From contig JAZUFZ010000037.1 in the NCBI GenBank assembly GCA_045640985.1, positions 1-64,000 on the forward strand: a stretch of 64,000 nucleotides of DNA. Direction: 5' to 3'. The position numbers were made by a program, and so were the translations under genes. This stretch comes from Colimorpha sp045640985 (GTDB lineage Bacteria; Bacteroidota; Bacteroidia; Bacteroidales; P3). Below the pieces are notes generated by a model, which did not search any database, was not told where the DNA came from, and saw only the letters and a program-made list of their open reading frames with translations. Below, one piece after another: positions 60,285 to 64,000 of this stretch. The first letter of the stretch is position 1, and each line of letters begins with the position of its first letter.

Positions 60285-60698
60285 ATGGGCAGAATCTTGG
60301 CAATTGACTATGGAAGAAAGCGTAGCGGCATCGCCGTATCAGACCCGCTGCAGATTATTGCAGGCGGTTTGACCACGGTAGAGACCCCTACCCTACTCTC
60401 GTTCCTGAAGGATTATTGCGCAAAAGAGGAGGTCGAAACCTTTGTCATCGGGGAAGCCAAGCAGATGGACAACACCCCTTCGGAATCCATGAAATTCATC
60501 GAACCGTTCGTAAAACAGCTGGCGGAGACCTTCCCCGAAAAGAAAATCGCCCGTATCGATGAGCGGTTCACCTCCAAAATGGCATTCCAGGCCATGATTG
60601 ACGGCGGACTGAAGAAGAAACAACGTCAGAACAAAGCCATGATCGACCAGGTAAGTGCCACCATCATCCTCCAGTCCTATATGAACCAAACACATTAA
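60285..60698 (+). CDS. ruvX: Putative pre-16S rRNA nuclease / Holliday-junction resolvase-like YqgF (RuvX)
   Basis: This is a 137-residue protein starting at the ATG 60285. It has the RNase H-like motifs RILAIDYGRKRSGIAVSDP, FVIGEAKQMD (VG-P-like), ARIDERFTSKMA and ATIILQSYM. YqgF family members trim the 5' end of 16S rRNA precursor. The upstream TTG frame extension (60258) overlaps the promoter box. It is the first gene of a three-gene plus-strand run, 10 bp before def. Confidence 0.92.
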   Translation: MGRILAIDYGRKRSGIAVSDPLQIIAGGLTTVETPTLLSFLKDYCAKEEVETFVIGEAKQMDNTPSESMKFIEPFVKQLAETFPEKKIARIDERFTSKMAFQAMIDGGLKKKQRQNKAMIDQVSATIILQSYMNQTH

Positions 60699-60708
60699 CA
60701 CCTATATT

Positions 60709-61275
60709 ATGATATACCCTATCGTTGGTTACGGCCACCCTACTTTAAGAAAAATCGCACAGCCCATCACTCCGGACTACCCCAATCTGCAACAACTCAT
60801 TGCCGATATGTACGAAACCATGTATGCAGCTGATGGCGTAGGACTTGCCGCACCTCAGATTGACCTGTCCATACAATTGGTTGTCATCGGATTCCGCCCC
60901 TACGACGAAAAGACCGACACCTACGGCGATACCGAAGAGCGGCACACGCTCATCAACCCCAGAATTCTGGAATACAAAGGCGAAAAAGACTTCTTCAACG
61001 AAGGCTGCCTGAGCATACCTGACATCCACGAAGATGTACTCCGCCCCACGACCGTAGTCGTAAATTATTTTGACGAGAATTTCGTAGAACATACCGAAGA
61101 GATTTCCGGAATGTTCGCCCGCGTGGCACAGCACGAAATCGACCACCTCAACGGGAAAGTCTTTACCGACCACCTCAGCAATCTCCGCAAGACGATGATC
61201 CGCCACAAACTCAACGACGTGGCTGCCGGAAAACTCCGTACCCGCTATCGCATGAAATACGCAAAAAAGAAATAA
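60709..61275 (+). CDS. def: Peptide deformylase
   Basis: This 188-residue protein has all three deformylase motifs: GVGLAAPQ (residues ~43-50), EGCLSIPD and the metal-binding QHEIDHLNGKVF. It removes the formyl group from new polypeptides in the cytoplasm. It is 10 bp after ruvX and 6 bp before the TPR lipoprotein gene, so the three form an operon. Confidence 0.97.
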   Translation: MIYPIVGYGHPTLRKIAQPITPDYPNLQQLIADMYETMYAADGVGLAAPQIDLSIQLVVIGFRPYDEKTDTYGDTEERHTLINPRILEYKGEKDFFNEGCLSIPDIHEDVLRPTTVVVNYFDENFVEHTEEISGMFARVAQHEIDHLNGKVFTDHLSNLRKTMIRHKLNDVAAGKLRTRYRMKYAKKK

Positions 61276-61281
61276 AATATC

Positions 61282-61815
61282 ATGAAAAGCAAAATTTTAT
61301 TCGCTTGCACTCTTTGCGTCGTCATCCTTCTTGCTGGATGTTCCCACAATCGCGACAAGCAAATCGCAGCCATCACTAAGATGGAACAATCTTTAAGTGC
61401 TATCGCCGTCAATCCTCAGACCGCCGATTCCATCGTGACCCTTTACGTTCAGTTTGCTGACCGTTTCTCGAAGGATTCACTCGCACCCGTGTATCTGCAG
61501 AGAGCTGCCGACGTTTCCGTAAATGTCGGGAATACCGATGAAGCCCTTGAGTATATCGACCGCATCATTGACGAGTATCCCGATTTCTCCGACATCGCCG
61601 GATGCTACTTTCTGAAAGGGTTCGCCTACGAACAGAGCGAGCAATACGACCTTGCGAAAGAGGCCTACACTTTCTTTGTAGAGAACTATCCGGAGCACAA
61701 CCTCGCAGCAGACACCAAAAAGATGATTCCCTATATCGGAATGTCTCCCGAGCAGATGCTTGATATGCTGCTGGCTAACTCTAACGCCGGTGGGATTTTC
61801 ACCGAAGAAGAATAG
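61282..61815 (+). CDS. TPR-containing lipoprotein
   Basis: This 177-residue protein has signal peptide MKSKILFACTLCVVILLAGC with lipobox LLAGC, then tetratricopeptide-like helices (LAPVYLQRAADVSVNVGNTDEALEYIDRIIDEYPD; CYFLKGFAYEQSEQYDLAKEAYTFFVENYPEH). TPRs mediate protein contacts. It probably faces the periplasm from the outer membrane. A partner is not known. It ends the ruvX-def operon before a terminator. Confidence 0.8.
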   Translation: MKSKILFACTLCVVILLAGCSHNRDKQIAAITKMEQSLSAIAVNPQTADSIVTLYVQFADRFSKDSLAPVYLQRAADVSVNVGNTDEALEYIDRIIDEYPDFSDIAGCYFLKGFAYEQSEQYDLAKEAYTFFVENYPEHNLAADTKKMIPYIGMSPEQMLDMLLANSNAGGIFTEEE

Positions 61816-61838
61816 CAATATCTTTCCTTTGCAATAAC

Positions 61839-61866
61839 GAGCCTCCAGACCGGGGGCTCTTTTTAT
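61839..61866 (+). terminator. Terminator after the ruvX-def-lipoprotein operon
   Basis: GAGCC (61839-61843) and GGCTC (61855-61859), extended by CC/GG pairs, are followed by TTTTT. It lies 24 bp after the stop codon. Confidence 0.7.
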
Positions 61867-61872
61867 TTGCGG

Positions 61873-62469
61873 CTACAACAACGCCAAGGCCTTCCGGAGT
61901 TTTTCCGCGGACTCAAACTGATGCGCCTGCATTCCTGTTTTCCTTGCTGCCTCCACATTAGCTGCCCTGTCATCAACAAAAAGACATTCCTCAGGGATCA
62001 GCCGGTAACGGTCAAGCAGAAGTCGGAAAATCCGCTCTTCCGGCTTTATCATAAATTCCTTACCCGAGATAACCACCCGGTCTATCATTCTCAGAATCTC
62101 GAACCGGTCATACGCAATCGGGAAATTCTCCATCGTCCAGTTGGTCAGCCCGAAGACCTCAAAACGGTCTCCCGACACAAGTTCCGCCAATAAAGCCCGC
62201 ATTCCCGGGATCTCGTCCGGCAGCATCTCATTCCATCGGGTCTTGTAATATTGTATGGGAGCCTCATACTGCGGGTATTCTGCCACAAATTCCGCCATCA
62301 CGGTATCCACCTTTTCTCCCCCATCTACGCGGTTATGAAACCCGAACTGCTCCAGCACAGCCATAAACTCGGCGCAAGCCTCCGAATTGCGGAAATAGTC
62401 ATTATACACCGGCGCCGGATTCCAATGGACCAGCACATTACCGTAATCAAATATTATATTCTTTACCAT
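61873..62469 (-). CDS. HAD-superfamily hydrolase (subfamily IA)
   Basis: This is a 198-residue protein starting at the ATG 62467-62469. It has HAD motif 1 in NIIFDYGNVLVHWNP (the family DxDGTLxD appears here as DYGNVL, with Asp as nucleophile), motif 2 FGLTNWT, the Lys in MIKPEERIF, and motif 4 ECLFVDDRAANVEAARKTGM. It would act on a phosphorylated small molecule. The frame upstream of 62469 runs through a terminator stem and is not translated. It lies in the same direction as the CoA-synthetase gene but after its terminator. Confidence 0.88.
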   Translation of the reverse strand: MVKNIIFDYGNVLVHWNPAPVYNDYFRNSEACAEFMAVLEQFGFHNRVDGGEKVDTVMAEFVAEYPQYEAPIQYYKTRWNEMLPDEIPGMRALLAELVSGDRFEVFGLTNWTMENFPIAYDRFEILRMIDRVVISGKEFMIKPEERIFRLLLDRYRLIPEECLFVDDRAANVEAARKTGMQAHQFESAEKLRKALALL

Positions 62470-62487
62470 ACCATAATAAAAGAAAAA

Positions 62488-62508
62488 GGCTCCGCCGGCA
62501 GCGGAGCC
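62488..62508 (-). terminator. Terminator after the acyl-CoA synthetase gene
   Basis: GGCTCCGC and GCGGAGCC form a perfect 8-bp stem with a 5-nt loop, followed on the minus strand by TTTTTCTTTT, 20 bp after the stop codon. Confidence 0.85.
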
Positions 62509-62527
62509 ATTCTCTCGCATTGCAATA

Positions 62528-64000
62528 TTATTTTTCAAGACGGATGCGAGCATCCACGGCAGTTACATAGCGTGGGTTGCCCAGCAACGGGTTGAGGTCC
62601 ATTTCTGCGATTTCAGGTGCGGCCTGTACCAATGCGCTTACGCGGGCGATCTGATCGGCATACATGTCGATATTCACAGCCTCCTGGCCACGGACTCCCT
62701 GAAGGATCTTGTAGCCGCGGAGTTTGGTGAGCATTTCCTTTGCTTCTGCGGCTGTGATTGGTGCCAGAGCTGACTGAACATCTTTCAGTACCTCGATGAA
62801 GATACCGCCGAGACCGAAGAAAATCTGATGACCGAACTTAGGATCGCGGATAGCTCCGATATACACATCCGTACCGTCAAGCATCGGATACATCTCTACT
62901 GCATAGGTCTCCGGGATGACAATCAGACGGTCAAATTCGCGAGCCACGGTATCCAGGTCTTTCACGCCGAGGGTAACGCCGCCCACATCGCTCTTGTGAA
63001 GCGGACCTACGACCTTCATTACCAATGGAACATCCTTGCTGCAGCCGACTTCCTTAGCGAAAGCGAGTGCGTCTTCCTTCTTGCTGACCTCTACCGATTT
63101 CTTGCGGCTGATGCCTGCTGCGTCGAGCAGTTCGTTATAGTCGGCGATCTCCATATAGCCGTCCTTGCAGCGGTCGATGGTCTTGCGGATACGTGCCACA
63201 TCAACCTTAGGCAGTTCTACGTTCTCCGGCTGAGGTTTCGGAGTGTTGTAAACCTTGCAGAGGGCATTGCCGAACACGCATTCCTCGGGGAAGTTGATAC
63301 GGCCCTTGTTGTTGATAAAGTCTGCCAGCTCGTCCTTCACGTTGATAACGCTCGGGATGATTGGGAAGATAGGTTTCTTGCAGGTCTTCATCTTTTCGTC
63401 AAGCACCTTATAAACCTCCCAGTTTGCGAACAGTCCCGGAGAACCGAAAATCACGCACATACAGTCGATATTGTCGAAATCGTTCTCGCAGGCATCGATG
63501 ATATGACCCAGCTGCTCTGCAGTACCCGTAGCCAGAAAGTCGATAGGGTTACCTACGGAAGAACCGGCGAAGAGTTTTCCGAGAAGTTCTTCTGCCTTAG
63601 GACCTTCGATATGAGGCACATCCATACCGTTGTTGGAGAGCACGTCGGTAAGCATTACGGCAGGACCGCCGGCGTGAGTAATCACGGCCATATTCTTGCC
63701 CTTCACCTCGGGGTGCATGAAGATAGCGCACACGGTGGTAAGTTCCTGACGATTCTGGCAGCGTACGATACCTGCTTTGCGGAACAGTGCATCTACGGCT
63801 GCATCGTTGGTAGCCAGGGCGCCGGTGTGGCTGGAGGCGGCACGGCTTCCGGCTGCACTTCCGCCCGACTTGATGGCTGCGATACGGCAACCCTTATTGA
63901 TAAGGCTGCGGCTGTGTTTCAGCAGTTTCTGCGGATTGGAGATTTTCTCCATGTACATCATAATCACGTGGCTGGACTTCTCAGGATCGAAAGTCTCGTC
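62528..64000 (-). CDS. ADP-forming acyl-CoA (acetate-CoA) synthetase, N-terminus beyond window
   Basis: The reading frame is open to the right window edge; the in-frame GTG at 63965-63967 is an internal Val, so the true start lies beyond 64000. The visible ~490 residues contain the CoA-ligase part (IAAIKSGGSAAGSRAASSHTGALA, with the active-site His) and an ATP-grasp domain (VPLVMKVVGPLHKSDVGGVTLGV; EMDLNPLL). These enzymes release acetate or a branched acid from its CoA ester while making ATP from ADP. With the CoA-transferase and lysine genes this fits amino-acid fermentation. The acyl substrate is not determined. Confidence 0.92.
   Translation of the reverse strand, partial: DETFDPEKSSHVIMMYMEKISNPQKLLKHSRSLINKGCRIAAIKSGGSAAGSRAASSHTGALATNDAAVDALFRKAGIVRCQNRQELTTVCAIFMHPEVKGKNMAVITHAGGPAVMLTDVLSNNGMDVPHIEGPKAEELLGKLFAGSSVGNPIDFLATGTAEQLGHIIDACENDFDNIDCMCVIFGSPGLFANWEVYKVLDEKMKTCKKPIFPIIPSVINVKDELADFINNKGRINFPEECVFGNALCKVYNTPKPQPENVELPKVDVARIRKTIDRCKDGYMEIADYNELLDAAGISRKKSVEVSKKEDALAFAKEVGCSKDVPLVMKVVGPLHKSDVGGVTLGVKDLDTVAREFDRLIVIPETYAVEMYPMLDGTDVYIGAIRDPKFGHQIFFGLGGIFIEVLKDVQSALAPITAAEAKEMLTKLRGYKILQGVRGQEAVNIDMYADQIARVSALVQAAPEIAEMDLNPLLGNPRYVTAVDARIRLEK

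Overview
The window looks like a chromosomal segment of a Bacteroidales bacterium. The evidence is the recurrent TTTG-N19/20-TAnnTTTG promoter, tRNA genes without encoded CCA, a type IX secretion component (PorQ-like) together with surface proteins that end in type IX sorting domains, an S16 with a long Ala/Glu tail, and a Na+-pumping methylmalonyl-CoA decarboxylase operon. Enzymes for lysine, carbamoyl-phosphate/ornithine, succinate/propionate and CoA-thioester metabolism suggest an anaerobe that ferments amino acids. Genus cannot be fixed from the sequence alone.

Layout. 1-6304 (minus strand): nucleotide-sugar genes for a surface polysaccharide (UDP-glucose dehydrogenase, a UDP-glucuronate-epimerase-like gene cut by the window edge, and the three-enzyme UDP-L-FucNAc set), interleaved with two small four-helix-bundle genes and bracketed by short repeats. 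6816-8989: nagB and a uracil-DNA-glycosylase-like gene. 9033-13040: porQ, a WG-repeat protein, then kamA and kdd of lysine fermentation. 13258-13465: twin tRNA-Arg. 13633-16906: acetyltransferase, outer-membrane protein, ECF sigma factor, glycosyltransferase. 17940-20967: first BspA-type leucine-rich-repeat (LRR) surface protein and a small companion. 21207-22853: rpsP, rimM, DksA-like gene. 22946-34178 (minus): fused peptide-ABC ATPase, M16 protease, O-antigen-ligase-like protein, C-terminal processing protease, cation/H+ antiporter, radA, U32 protein. 34478-36525: a cassette (lipoprotein, DUF2752, TM2) between two ~165-bp direct repeats. 36523-41198: lipoproteins, ornithine carbamoyltransferase, membrane protein, carbamate kinase, outer-membrane protein. 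41307-45469: glyA, then WG-repeat protein and dihydroorotase on plus. 45543-52068: two more BspA-like proteins around a small lipoprotein. 53091-59582: CoA-transferase and the methylmalonyl-CoA decarboxylase operon. 60093-64000: tRNA(CAT), ruvX, def, TPR lipoprotein, HAD hydrolase and a partial ADP-forming acyl-CoA synthetase.

How the parts connect. Energy metabolism recurs: lysine degradation (kamA/kdd), carbamate kinase with ornithine carbamoyltransferase, a 4-hydroxybutyrate-type CoA-transferase, methylmalonyl-CoA epimerase plus the Na+-pumping decarboxylase, and an ADP-forming CoA ligase could all serve succinate, propionate, butyrate or acetate formation with ATP or ion-gradient gain. 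The surface side is equally prominent: capsule sugars, a ligase/polymerase-like protein, type IX secretion and large LRR proteins with recently expanded repeats.

The least explained material is non-coding. There is a pair of homologous ~240-nt promoter-driven leaders with a conserved long-range stem (36104-36345 and 52134-52373), a four-copy dispersed element built of 11-bp units (8149, 17117, 52840, 59811), the repeat-bracketed cassette at 34478-36525, and repeats bracketing the UDP-FucNAc block.
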